16,516 nucleotides of DNA from Actinomycetota bacterium (GTDB taxonomy: Bacteria; Cyanobacteriota; Vampirovibrionia; Obscuribacterales; Obscuribacteraceae), in contig CAJCIF010000356.1 of assembly GCA_903970355.1 (NCBI GenBank), positions 1 to 16,516 on the forward strand, given 5' to 3'. A program made the position numbers and the translations under genes. Below the pieces are notes generated by a model, which did no database searches, was not told the DNA's origin, and saw nothing but the letters and a program-made list of their open reading frames with translations. Position 1 is the stretch's first letter, and each line of letters begins with the position of its first letter. Shown here piece after piece: positions 1 to 6,922 of this stretch.

Positions 1-1
1 T

Positions 2-847
2 AAGACAGGACGAACTCACTTGCAAGACGCAACACCAATACGGCTTGGACAGGAGTTCGTCGGCTACTCAGGCCAAATTGAACGCGCCCTTGAAAGAGTT
101 CAGCGTATAGAAGAAAGACTTTCGCACGTTGCTCTTGGCGGCACCGCTGTTGGTACCGGTATCAATACACGCCCGGAATTCGCAGGCAAAGTATTGCAAA
201 AGCTCTCTAAAGAAGTCGGCATTACCGTTAAAGAATCATCAAATCACTTTCAAGCGCAAAGCACTCTTGATGAGGTGGTTGAGGCATCAGGCGAGCTTAA
301 AACAATTGCTGTCAGTCTTATGAAAATCGCCAATGATATCCGTTGGCTTGGTTGCGGGCCACGCGCCGGCATTGGTGAAATTGAGTTGCCGGAAGTGCAG
401 CCGGGCAGTTCGATCATGCCGGGCAAAGTTAATCCGGTGATCGCAGAAGCTGTCTGCATGGTAGCTGCGCAGGTAATTGGTAACGATGCCACAATAACAA
501 TTGCCGGTCAATCAGGCAATTTTGAACTGAACGTCATGATGCCCGTTGCCGCCTTCAATTTATTGCAATCAATTGAATTGCTAGGAGCAGTCGTCAATAA
601 TTTTTCGGAAAAGTGCGTTGAAGGTTTGAAAGCAACCAATCATGGACCGGAAATGGTTGAGAAGGGGCTGGCTCTTTGCACGGCTCTAGTTCCGGAAGTT
701 GGCTATGATGTTGCCGCGCAAATTTCCCACGAAGCCTACAAAACGAATTCAACAGTGAGAGAAGTCGCCAAACAAAAAACTAAATTGAGCGATGAAAAAT
801 TGAAAGAACTTCTAGATCCGTTCAAGATGACGGAACCAGGTTTATAG
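2..847 (+). CDS. fumC: Class II fumarate hydratase, C-terminal part (5' truncated by window edge)
   Basis: This enzyme interconverts fumarate and malate in the cytoplasmic TCA cycle. The reading frame is open to the left edge; the TTG at 20 is internal, because the frame upstream already reads KTGRTHLQDATP, the conserved fumarase/aspartase His motif. About 281 residues are visible, against roughly 460 for the family, so about 180 N-terminal residues are missing. Seen further on: GPRAGIGEIELPE, then the superfamily signature GSSIMPGKVNP with its catalytic Ser-Ser, Lys and Asn, then SGNFELNV, and a C-terminal MTEPG. PGKVNP and GNFELNV are typical of fumarase, whereas aspartase usually has PAKVNP and QLQLNV; this is the basis for preferring fumarase. 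Aspartate ammonia-lyase is the main alternative. A hairpin follows 7 bases after the stop. Confidence 0.88.
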   Translation, partial: KTGRTHLQDATPIRLGQEFVGYSGQIERALERVQRIEERLSHVALGGTAVGTGINTRPEFAGKVLQKLSKEVGITVKESSNHFQAQSTLDEVVEASGELKTIAVSLMKIANDIRWLGCGPRAGIGEIELPEVQPGSSIMPGKVNPVIAEAVCMVAAQVIGNDATITIAGQSGNFELNVMMPVAAFNLLQSIELLGAVVNNFSEKCVEGLKATNHGPEMVEKGLALCTALVPEVGYDVAAQISHEAYKTNSTVREVAKQKTKLSDEKLKELLDPFKMTEPGL

Positions 848-853
848 TATGGC

Positions 854-875
854 AAGGGCGGCTAAAACCGCCCTT
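854..875 (+). terminator. Perfect 8-bp hairpin after fumC
   Basis: AAGGGCGG (854-861) and CCGCCCTT (868-875) form a perfect GC-rich stem around the six-base loop CTAAAA, directly after the fumC stop. The run of Ts is short (four, two of them in the stem), so it could be a Rho-independent terminator or an intercistronic processing/stability hairpin. Only 26 bases separate it from the ackA start, too few for a separate full promoter after it, so ackA probably depends on read-through or on a promoter inside fumC. Confidence 0.65.
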
Positions 876-901
876 TTCGATCAATTTAGGAACTGCACTA
901 T

Positions 902-2128
902 ATGCGCATCCTTGTCATTAACGCCGGCTCAACCAGCCTGAAAGTTTCGCTCTTCGATCTCAAAAGTGGTGCCTCAATTGAAAATCCTGTTGACCCAATT
1001 GCCAACGGTCAGATCGATTGGCAGGCCAACAAAGCGGTTATCAAAATCGAAACGGCAGATCATGAAAAGCAGCATGAAGAGAAGGATGTAACCGATAGAG
1101 ACGCGGTTATCGAAGCCCTCTTGGAAAAAATATGCGGAGATAAAAAGCAAGTTTCGGCAGTAGGACATCGCATCGTCCATGGTGGCGGTAAATATTTTCA
1201 AACTGTACTACTTGATGAAACAGTATTGAAAGACCTGGTTAGCTACCGTGAGCTCGCTCCAGACCACGTGCCGGAGAACGTGAAAGGGATTGAGGTTAGT
1301 CAAAAAGTTTTTCCCAATGTCCCGCAATTTGCTGCATTTGATACGGCCTTTCATCACACCCTGCCCGAGACGGCAAGCATTTATGCGGGCCCCTATGAAT
1401 GGTATGAAAAGCTTGGCATCAAGCGCTTCGGCTTCCATGGCATCAGCCATCGTTATATCGCGCGGCGAGCGAGCCACATACTGAACCGGCAGTTAGCGGA
1501 TGTGAACATCATTACTTGTCACCTCGGGGGCGGTGCATCGCTGTGCGCTGTTAAAGGTGGTATTTCGGTTATGACTACCATGGGGTACACGCCGCTTGAA
1601 GGCATAGTCATGCAAACAAGAAGCGGCTCGATCGATCCCGGCCTCATTCTCAGCTTGCTCACTAAAGGTAGTTATTCGCCAGAAGAGCTTTTGGAAGTTT
1701 TAAATAAAGAATCGGGACTGAAGGCATTGTCCGGTCTCTCAGGAGATATGCGTGAAATCGAACAGGCAAGAACAAATGGCCATAAGCGGGCTGCCCTTGC
1801 TTTCGATGTCTATGTTGAGAGCATTGCCACAAGTGTCGCCAGTCTCGTGCCCCGTCTTCAAAGACTCGATGTGCTTGCTTTCTCCGGCGGCGTTGGCGAG
1901 AACTCCTCAGCCGTTCGCCAAGCGGTTGCTGAAAAAATAGCTTTTCTGGGAGTGACAATCGATCTTGAGATGAACAAAACAACCAGTTCTCAAGATCGCG
2001 ATATCTCTGGCAAAACAGCTAAAATCCACACTCTTGTGGTTCATACAAAAGAAGAACTGGCTATTGCCATTGAGGCGAATAGACTTTTAGAAGAAGCTGC
2101 GACAAAATCTCCCACCCTTAAGGCGTGA
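902..2128 (+). CDS. ackA: Acetate kinase
   Basis: Acetate kinase interconverts acetate + ATP and acetyl phosphate + ADP in the cytoplasm. The protein has 408 residues, normal for the family. The N-terminus MRILVINAGSTSLKV carries the phosphate-binding Asn7. Other family residues are Arg90 in HRIVHGG, Asp147 in FDTAFHH, the signature FGFHGISHRY, the HLGGGAS nucleotide loop, Arg240 in QTRSGSIDPG, the FSGGVGENS adenosine loop, and the C-terminal TKEEL glutamate near 384. All match catalytic positions known from characterised acetate kinases, so it should be active. HLGGGAS replaces the commoner HLGNGAS, a tolerated variant. The ATG at 902 is preceded by AGGA about ten bases upstream. No phosphotransacetylase or phosphoketolase gene is adjacent. 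The 3' end overlaps the convergent TetR gene by 11 bp. Confidence 0.95.
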   Translation: MRILVINAGSTSLKVSLFDLKSGASIENPVDPIANGQIDWQANKAVIKIETADHEKQHEEKDVTDRDAVIEALLEKICGDKKQVSAVGHRIVHGGGKYFQTVLLDETVLKDLVSYRELAPDHVPENVKGIEVSQKVFPNVPQFAAFDTAFHHTLPETASIYAGPYEWYEKLGIKRFGFHGISHRYIARRASHILNRQLADVNIITCHLGGGASLCAVKGGISVMTTMGYTPLEGIVMQTRSGSIDPGLILSLLTKGSYSPEELLEVLNKESGLKALSGLSGDMREIEQARTNGHKRAALAFDVYVESIATSVASLVPRLQRLDVLAFSGGVGENSSAVRQAVAEKIAFLGVTIDLEMNKTTSSQDRDISGKTAKIHTLVVHTKEELAIAIEANRLLEEAATKSPTLKA

Positions 2129-2714
2129 GCATTCTACCGAACATCATGTCCATAAACGACTGCATGGGTTCAACAGTCTTGCAAATTTTGGAGCGCATCA
2201 CAGCGCCGCCCCAGGCGGCCTGAAAAAGCTCGGCCAAATCGTTTGTATTGAAACTCTTGCTGATTTCTCCCGCTTCCTGAGCCTCTTTCAAGCAAGTGGC
2301 AAATACTTTTGTATTTTCGTTTTGAATTTCGAGCAAACGGGCTCTAAAAATCTCGTTTTGATCGGCCATTTCTTGGCTTAGATTGCTGATTAAGCATCCT
2401 TTGCGGCATTTTTGCGAGAGGAAATGCTCGATGCCCAGTTCGCAATAGGATTTAAGTCTTTGGAGCGGAGAGATAGACTGATTCAGCACAGTCGTTCTCA
2501 GTTTCTCTTTTGAAGCCTGGTCGAAATAATTGATAATTTGCAGTCCAAAATCTTCCTTGCTCTCAAAATAATGATAGAAGGAGCCTTTGGGAACACCGGT
2601 TGACTGGAGAACTTCCATAATACCGGTATTGTTATAGCCTTTCTCGAGCATGATTTCGGTGCCCTTCTCGAGTAAAAGCGTTTTGGTTGATTCTTTTGTA
2701 GTAGTTCCCGGCAC
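2118..2714 (-). CDS. TetR-family transcriptional repressor
   Basis: A one-component regulator: an N-terminal helix-turn-helix binds DNA and a C-terminal helical domain senses a ligand. The HTH region includes GYNNTGIMEVLQSTGVPKGSFYHYFESKE (split here only by reading; residues about 27-55), ending in the classic SFYHYF recognition-helix motif. The C-terminal GCLISNLSQEMADQN segment resembles the AcuR/NemR/YxaF-type TetR subgroup. I place the start at the GTG at 2714, giving 198 aa. A perfect GGAGGT lies at 2722-2727 with 7-base spacing, whereas the upstream GTG (2732) and ATG (2729) sit at or before the predicted transcript start. The promoter holds a perfect palindrome, suggesting autorepression. 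The gene is divergent from the FIST operon, which it may also control (inference). The ligand is unknown; electrophiles are known for NemR/AcuR relatives. Confidence 0.88.
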   Translation of the reverse strand: MPGTTTKESTKTLLLEKGTEIMLEKGYNNTGIMEVLQSTGVPKGSFYHYFESKEDFGLQIINYFDQASKEKLRTTVLNQSISPLQRLKSYCELGIEHFLSQKCRKGCLISNLSQEMADQNEIFRARLLEIQNENTKVFATCLKEAQEAGEISKSFNTNDLAELFQAAWGGAVMRSKICKTVEPMQSFMDMMFGRMLTP

Positions 2715-2734
2715 AGGTGATACCTCCATCACTC

Positions 2735-2763
2735 AGATTAGACCAGTCGTCTATAACTGTCAA
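2735..2763 (-). promoter_or_regulatory. Promoter of the TetR gene
   Basis: On the minus strand a perfect -35 TTGACA (2758-2763) is followed by either TCTAAT (2737-2742, 15-base spacer, five of six consensus) or TAATCT (2735-2740, 17-base spacer) as -10. Transcription would begin near 2728-2731, leaving GGAGGT at 2722-2727 in the leader and supporting the GTG start at 2714. The palindromic operator lies between the -35 and -10 elements. Confidence 0.6.
2739..2753. promoter_or_regulatory. Palindromic TetR-type operator
   Basis: TAGACCAGTCGTCTA: arms TAGAC and GTCTA are perfect inverted repeats around a five-base centre. From general knowledge, NemR and LmrA/YxaF-type TetR repressors bind sites built on TAGACC...GGTCTA; this site differs mainly by being one base shorter. 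It overlaps the spacer and -10 of the TetR promoter, the classic position for autorepression, and lies in the region shared with the divergent FIST gene. Confidence 0.65.
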
Positions 2764-2779
2764 TACTGAAAATGTTATT

Positions 2780-2800
2780 GAGCGTGCAAAAATCACGCTC
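2780..2800. repeat. 7-bp inverted repeat upstream of the FIST gene
   Basis: GAGCGTG (2780-2786) and CACGCTC (2794-2800) are perfect inverted repeats around CAAAAAT. The repeat lies 65 bases before the FIST start and 17 bases beyond the TetR -35 box. It could be a second operator or a stem-loop in the FIST leader. No T-run follows, so it is not a convincing terminator. Confidence 0.45.
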
Positions 2801-2864
2801 GCCCTTAAGTGTTTTACCCGCCACGGCGTTCTATTATTTGCGTCAACACAGATGAGGTCCGAAG

Positions 2865-4088
2865 ATGAAATGGTGTTCCGTCCTGTCGAAACCGGCAATT
2901 AGAGATGAAGAGAAGCTTGTTGAAGCCCTGGCGAATTCTTGCCGGGAAGCTCTCAGTGAGTTGGACGGTGAAAAGCCGGACCTGGTTTTGACCTTCGTTT
3001 CCCCGCAGTTTGCCAAGAGTTATAAAAAAATTGGTCAAACGCTCCACAAACTTCTATCGCCTCAGGTCTTGATTGGGTGCTCGGCCGGAGGTTTGATCGG
3101 CGGCGGCAATGAGGTGGAAGATGAAAGTGGAATCGTCATTTCGGGTGCAGTTTTCCCGGGCGGCGAGCTCAAAGCCATCCACATAACAGATGATCAATTG
3201 CCTGATTTGGATGCCGGTCCTGATCGCTGGGAAGAACTGGTCGGAATGAAAGGCACTGACGAACCGGCTTTCATCCTCTTGCCCGAACCCTTCTCTTTTA
3301 GGATTGAAGCCCTTGTCGAAGGCCTTGATTTTGCCTTCCCGCACTCTGCCAAAATTGGCGGTCTGGCAAGCGGAGCGGACGGGCCAGGCAAAAATGTTCT
3401 CTTCTTAAATGACGGAATACATAAGCGCGGGGCCGTTGGTGTTGCCATCGCCGGCAATGTCACCCTTGAAACTGTTGTTGCACAAGGATGCCGGCCTATT
3501 GGTATGCCGATGCGCGTCTCCCGCTGCGACCATAATATTCTCTATGATCTTGATGGCAAGCCGGCTTTAATTGTATTGCGCGATCTGCTTGAGAGTCTCT
3601 CGGATTCAGAACAAGAGTTGGCCAAAAATTCTCTTTTCCTCGGACTTGCTATGGATGAATTCAAAAGCAGTTTTGGAGTGGGCGATTTTCTGATTCGTAA
3701 TATAGTCGGCATCGAGCCAAAATCCGGAGCCCTGGTCATTGCAGAAATGCTGCGGAATGAGCGCACTGTTCAGTTTCATGTCCGTGACGCTGCCACTTCA
3801 TCAGAAGATCTTCGCCTGGTCTTAAAAAAATATGTGGATAACAATTCCAATGGCGCCAGACGCGAAGGGGCTCTGTTGTTCTCCTGTCTAGGGCGCGGGA
3901 CTTACCTATATGGTTCACCCAATCACGACACAGACGGTTTTCGAGCATATCTTGGCGAAATTCCGCTTAGTGGTTTTTTCTGTAATGGTGAAATTGGCCC
4001 CGTGAGCGGCACCACTTTTCTGCACGGATATACCTCTTCATTTGGTATCTTCAAAGAGAAGAGTCCCGCTTCTGTAAGTGAGGTGTGA
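2865..4088 (+). CDS. FIST N + FIST C domain sensory protein
   Basis: A 407-residue protein with the organisation of stand-alone FIST proteins: an N-terminal FIST domain (about residues 30-215, including PDLVLTFVSPQF, VLIGCSAGGLIGGG and the KIGGLASGADG segment) and a FIST C-terminal domain (about 225-390, ending ETFCNGEIGP-like as GFFCNGEIGPV...TFLHGYTSS). FIST domains are predicted small-ligand sensors, possibly for amino acids, and are often fused to signalling outputs. Here no kinase or cyclase output is attached, and I see no signal peptide or membrane segment, so it is probably cytoplasmic. GAGGT at 2854-2858 with 6-base spacing supports the ATG at 2865. It heads a tight unit with the next two genes (3-base gap to the next start) and diverges from the TetR gene. 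Biochemical role unproven. Confidence 0.85.
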   Translation: MKWCSVLSKPAIRDEEKLVEALANSCREALSELDGEKPDLVLTFVSPQFAKSYKKIGQTLHKLLSPQVLIGCSAGGLIGGGNEVEDESGIVISGAVFPGGELKAIHITDDQLPDLDAGPDRWEELVGMKGTDEPAFILLPEPFSFRIEALVEGLDFAFPHSAKIGGLASGADGPGKNVLFLNDGIHKRGAVGVAIAGNVTLETVVAQGCRPIGMPMRVSRCDHNILYDLDGKPALIVLRDLLESLSDSEQELAKNSLFLGLAMDEFKSSFGVGDFLIRNIVGIEPKSGALVIAEMLRNERTVQFHVRDAATSSEDLRLVLKKYVDNNSNGARREGALLFSCLGRGTYLYGSPNHDTDGFRAYLGEIPLSGFFCNGEIGPVSGTTFLHGYTSSFGIFKEKSPASVSEV

Positions 4089-4091
4089 CGA

Positions 4092-4754
4092 ATGCAACAA
4101 GGCAACGTTCTAAGGAGTCTGGTCGGCAATCAAGTTTTGATTGGTGTGGCTTTTGCGGCGTTCATATATATAGATATGGCAGTGCTCTTAAATCAACCCG
4201 CTTTAGCACAGCATCATGGTGTCGCCCGCAAACCGGCAGCCCGGCCCGCTCCTGGCAACAGTAAAGCGATGGAAGGGTATCTCGGCAGGCTTCGCGTTCG
4301 CCTCATTAACAACTGGACGGTTCCAGACGGCAAAAATGTCGTCATTTTGGAAGCGGTCGTAGACCCGTCCGGAACGGCAACGGATGTCAGTACAGCTCAT
4401 AGCAAAGCTGATTCTGTTGCCCTTGATAGCGCCACCATTGCTTTTGAAAAATCCCAACCACTCGAGCATTTTCCGGCTGGCTCGAATGCTCCCGGCAAAC
4501 TAACGGTTACCTTCACCTCCACCGCAGATCCGCACGGTGACAGCAATTCCAGTGTTGGTCTGCGCATAGATCCCATTCCAGTTGCTAAAGGGTCCGCACC
4601 GCAGGCCGGCAGCACTCAGCCGCAAGAGAATGCGGCTTCCCAAGCCGGAAACAGCCAACCTCAAGAAACTGCACCGCCTCAAAGCGGCAACTCCCAACCT
4701 CAGGAAACGTCGGCTCCTACTACAAACACTGAAAGTAACCCGGAAACAAAGTAA
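4092..4754 (+). CDS. Secreted/anchored TonB-C-terminal-like protein with Gln/Pro repeat tail
   Basis: A 220-residue protein. Residues about 13-33 form a hydrophobic segment followed by PALA-QHH, a plausible signal-peptidase I site near residue 39; if uncleaved it would be a TonB-like inner-membrane anchor. Residues about 56-145 (YLGRLRVRLINNWTVPDG, VILEAVVDPSGTATD, then a serine/alanine-rich helix) resemble the TonB/TolA C-terminal fold, in which an R..I...W.P segment precedes two beta strands. The tail holds three tandem 13-residue Q-rich units and is probably disordered. This inverts the usual TonB order, where the Pro-rich region precedes the C-terminal domain. It starts 3 bases after the FIST stop, with GAGGT at 4080-4084 inside the FIST gene, so translation is probably coupled. 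ExbB/ExbD are not present here. The TonB_C assignment is by pattern only. Confidence 0.65.
   Translation: MQQGNVLRSLVGNQVLIGVAFAAFIYIDMAVLLNQPALAQHHGVARKPAARPAPGNSKAMEGYLGRLRVRLINNWTVPDGKNVVILEAVVDPSGTATDVSTAHSKADSVALDSATIAFEKSQPLEHFPAGSNAPGKLTVTFTSTADPHGDSNSSVGLRIDPIPVAKGSAPQAGSTQPQENAASQAGNSQPQETAPPQSGNSQPQETSAPTTNTESNPETK
4599..4715 (+). repeat. Three tandem 39-bp (13-codon) repeats
   Basis: Units at 4599-4637, 4638-4676 and 4677-4715 encode PQAGSTQPQENAA, SQAGNSQPQETAP and PQSGNSQPQETSA. They keep frame within the TonB-C-like gene and probably form a disordered C-terminal tail. Synonymous differences between units suggest an old duplication rather than a very recent slippage event. Confidence 0.85.
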
Positions 4755-4779
4755 GACTCCTTTGCCAGTTTGGTCTTGC

Positions 4780-6372
4780 ATGAATAAGTTTTTTAGCGGA
4801 GCGTTCGATTTTTTACACGGCGTCAGGATGCCGCGTTTCGCAGGCACCTGGTATGACTCCAATGCGAACCAGTTGCAAGAGCAACTATCGAAATACCTTG
4901 AGCATGCCGAAAAAGAAATGGAAGCACGGCCAATAGAGATGGCCTTTCCGAGCAATCTGCCGGTGGGCAAAAATGTGCTTGCCCTGGTTGTTCCTCACGC
5001 CGGTTATGCATTTTCAGGACAGACAGCAGCCTTTGCTTATGAGAAGGTTCGCGGTTGTGGAGCAAAGCGTGTCTTTTTAATTGGGCCAAGCCATTATTGC
5101 GCTTTTCGGGGTGTGGCACTCCCAAGCCAGGCAACTTTTGAAACGCCGCTTGGTGAGCTCAAAGTGGATCAAACGGTTGTACAAGAGCTAAGTCATTTTC
5201 CGTTTTTCCGAGCAATAGCACAGGTACACGATCAAGAGCATTCGCTCGAACTGCAATTGCCGCTCATTCGGCAAACTTTAGGAGATATTCCGATCGTTCC
5301 CCTTGCTGTGGGAAGCATGGCAGACGGACGAGACATATACTTGACCGGCCGAATTCTACGGCGCTATCTGAAGGAGAATGATCTCGTCATTGTCAGTTCC
5401 GACTTCACGCATTACGGTCCCCGCTTTGATTATCAGCCTTTTAGCGAGAATATTCCAGAGAATATAAAACGCCTCGATGCGCGAGCCTTTGAGTGTCTCG
5501 AACGCATTGATTTGGATGCTTTCATGACTTTTAGAGAAGAAACTCGTGACACCATATGTGGTTTCTTTCCCTGCGCTATTCTGCTCTCAATGCTTCCGGC
5601 AGAATGCCACGCTAGCTTGTTAAAGTACAGGACTTCACAGCAAATCGTTTACGATCCGGAAGAGAACTCGGTGAGCTATCTTGCCATTGTATTTTCAAGC
5701 AATAAGAACGATTGGACAAACGTTTCTGCCGGCGACAACTTAGATGAGCTGACAGAAGAGGATGGCATTGTCCTTACGAGACTGGCTAGAGAGGCTATTT
5801 ATGCTCACCTTCGTTCCGAACCTACCGTACTTGATAAACAGTTCACGCCAGAACAAGAAAATAAGTTCAAAAAAGCGCACGGTGTTTTTGTCACCCTCTA
5901 CAAAATGCTTCCACAGGTTAAATCTAAGGGCAAAGTCGAAAGCAATAAAATAGCTTTTCACGAAAAGCAATTGCGAGGTTGCATTGGGTACATTTACCCC
6001 GCTAAGTCCTTATTAAGAGCCGTGATTGACAATGCAGTTAGCGCAGCAACGAGCGATCCTCGTTTTGGGCCCGTTACAGAAGAAGAAATGCCTAATATAT
6101 CTATTGAAGTGAGCGTACTGACATCACCACAATCGATTGAAAATTGGCGTCAGATAAGGCTTGGTATTGATGGCATCATTTTGAATAAACAAAATCAGCA
6201 GTCGGTTTTTCTGCCGAAAGTGGCACGCGAGTTCGGTTGGAACCTGACGGAGACGTTGACGCAACTTTCTATAAAGGCTGGATTGAACCCGGATGGATGG
6301 ATGCAGGGAGCGTTCTTTGAAGTCTTTCAAGCAAAAGCATTTGCAGAACCAAGTGAAAACGGACCTGCTTAG
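4780..6372 (+). CDS. MEMO1-AMMECR1 fusion protein (AmmeMemoRadiSam system B + A)
   Basis: About 530 residues with two domains in one chain. The MEMO1-like domain (about 15-305) carries HAGY (His73), GPSH (His105), EHSLELQLP (His154), SSDFTHYG (Asp208, His211) and TICG (Cys260). These match, with near-constant offsets, the metal-site residues His49, His81 and Cys244 of human MEMO1. The AMMECR1 domain (about 325-520) has LRGCIG (398-403) and SDPRFGPV (425-432). In prokaryotes these domains occur with a radical SAM enzyme in the AmmeMemoRadiSam system of unknown function; no radical SAM gene is in this window. The start is uncertain. ATG 4780 clears the upstream gene by 25 bases but lacks a good Shine-Dalgarno; ATG 4828 (MPRFAGTWY) matches where MEMO proteins usually begin. 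The open frame back to 4582 is a shadow of the upstream gene. Last gene of the FIST unit. Confidence 0.9.
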   Translation: MNKFFSGAFDFLHGVRMPRFAGTWYDSNANQLQEQLSKYLEHAEKEMEARPIEMAFPSNLPVGKNVLALVVPHAGYAFSGQTAAFAYEKVRGCGAKRVFLIGPSHYCAFRGVALPSQATFETPLGELKVDQTVVQELSHFPFFRAIAQVHDQEHSLELQLPLIRQTLGDIPIVPLAVGSMADGRDIYLTGRILRRYLKENDLVIVSSDFTHYGPRFDYQPFSENIPENIKRLDARAFECLERIDLDAFMTFREETRDTICGFFPCAILLSMLPAECHASLLKYRTSQQIVYDPEENSVSYLAIVFSSNKNDWTNVSAGDNLDELTEEDGIVLTRLAREAIYAHLRSEPTVLDKQFTPEQENKFKKAHGVFVTLYKMLPQVKSKGKVESNKIAFHEKQLRGCIGYIYPAKSLLRAVIDNAVSAATSDPRFGPVTEEEMPNISIEVSVLTSPQSIENWRQIRLGIDGIILNKQNQQSVFLPKVAREFGWNLTETLTQLSIKAGLNPDGWMQGAFFEVFQAKAFAEPSENGPA

Positions 6373-6380
6373 AGATGCTG

Positions 6381-6407
6381 ACTGGTTAAAACGAGAAACG
6401 AACCAGT
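6381..6407. repeat. 7-bp inverted repeat between convergent genes
   Basis: ACTGGTT (6381-6387) and AACCAGT (6401-6407) are perfect inverted repeats with a 13-base loop, spanning the stop codon of the minus-strand gene and lying 9 bases after the MEMO1-AMMECR1 stop. Its position between convergent genes suggests a shared transcription end, but no T-run follows on either strand, so terminator function is uncertain. Confidence 0.4.
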
Positions 6408-6922
6408 AAAAACAGCTGCAGTATTTCCTGCAAGGCAGCAAACATCAGAAAGATCATTGTCTTATCTTGCGTTGCGAAACGAACCAATTCAGCTTCTATG
6501 CTGGGAATAACACGCGCTTGCTCTTCCAGGCTCAAGAATGAATCAGAGACAATAAGGCGAGGGTTGGTGCGCCACAAGCCATAAGAAAATAGCTCAAGAT
6601 CCGAACTGTGCACTATGGCTAGACGGAGATTGAGAATTGCTAAACGACTGCATTGTTCTCGCAAAACTGCAGCAACTTCTGGATTTGTTGCAGCGAGCTC
6701 CTCAAGAAGCAGAAATCTGGCCTTGAAATAACGGCTTTCTGCCCAATCCAGTACCAGTGGCAGTATCATTATAAAAAAGACGTTTATCGTTAAATTAAGG
6801 ACTGCGGCTCCGCGGACGCCGATTTCATTGCTTTTTACCAAATGTGCCAAAAGAAAACTTAGAACGACGCCAACACTGAATGTAGTGGCATAGTAGAAAT
6901 TCAAGACTTTCGAGGGAGTCAT
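6386..6922 (-). CDS. Membrane protein resembling a catalytically dead M48/M56 metallopeptidase
   Basis: 178 residues. Two hydrophobic segments (about 12-30 and 40-60) precede a soluble part, and a third hydrophobic stretch (about 156-176) ends the protein. The stretch from LELFSYG (109-115) through PRLIVSDSFLSLEEQARV to AELVRFATQD (144-153) follows the HtpX/BlaR1 layout: NAFAxG, then a V/I-V-T/S strand, then E-L-x-x-V followed by HELxHxxxxD. The two zinc-binding histidines of HExxH are replaced by Ala144 and Arg148, while Glu145, Leu146 and Asp153 stay in register. The chain ends before the third zinc ligand would occur. If the homology is right, this is a non-catalytic pseudopeptidase. I see no clear Shine-Dalgarno before the ATG at 6922. 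It faces the MEMO1 gene with a 13-base gap. Family assignment is by reading only; a generic membrane protein is the fallback. Confidence 0.5.
   Translation of the reverse strand: MTPSKVLNFYYATTFSVGVVLSFLLAHLVKSNEIGVRGAAVLNLTINVFFIMILPLVLDWAESRYFKARFLLLEELAATNPEVAAVLREQCSRLAILNLRLAIVHSSDLELFSYGLWRTNPRLIVSDSFLSLEEQARVIPSIEAELVRFATQDKTMIFLMFAALQEILQLFLLVRFSF

Noticed and set aside
1..847. Aspartate ammonia-lyase as the identity of the first gene
   Set aside because: PGKVNP and SGNFELNV fit fumarase better; kept only as the alternative because the N-terminal part is missing.
2715..2732. Longer TetR start (GTG 2732 or ATG 2729)
   Set aside because: No Shine-Dalgarno precedes them, and the predicted transcript begins at about the same place. 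GTG 2714 has a perfect GGAGGT at 7-base spacing.
4582..4779. 5' extension of the MEMO1-AMMECR1 frame, adding 66 basic residues
   Set aside because: It lies almost entirely inside the TonB-C-like gene in another frame, and MEMO proteins normally begin shortly before the RFAGTWY segment. It is a chance open extension.
4500..4970. 156-codon minus-strand open frame over the repeat tail and the MEMO start
   Set aside because: It is antisense to two well-supported genes and the product is Ser/Arg/Cys-rich without a recognisable fold.
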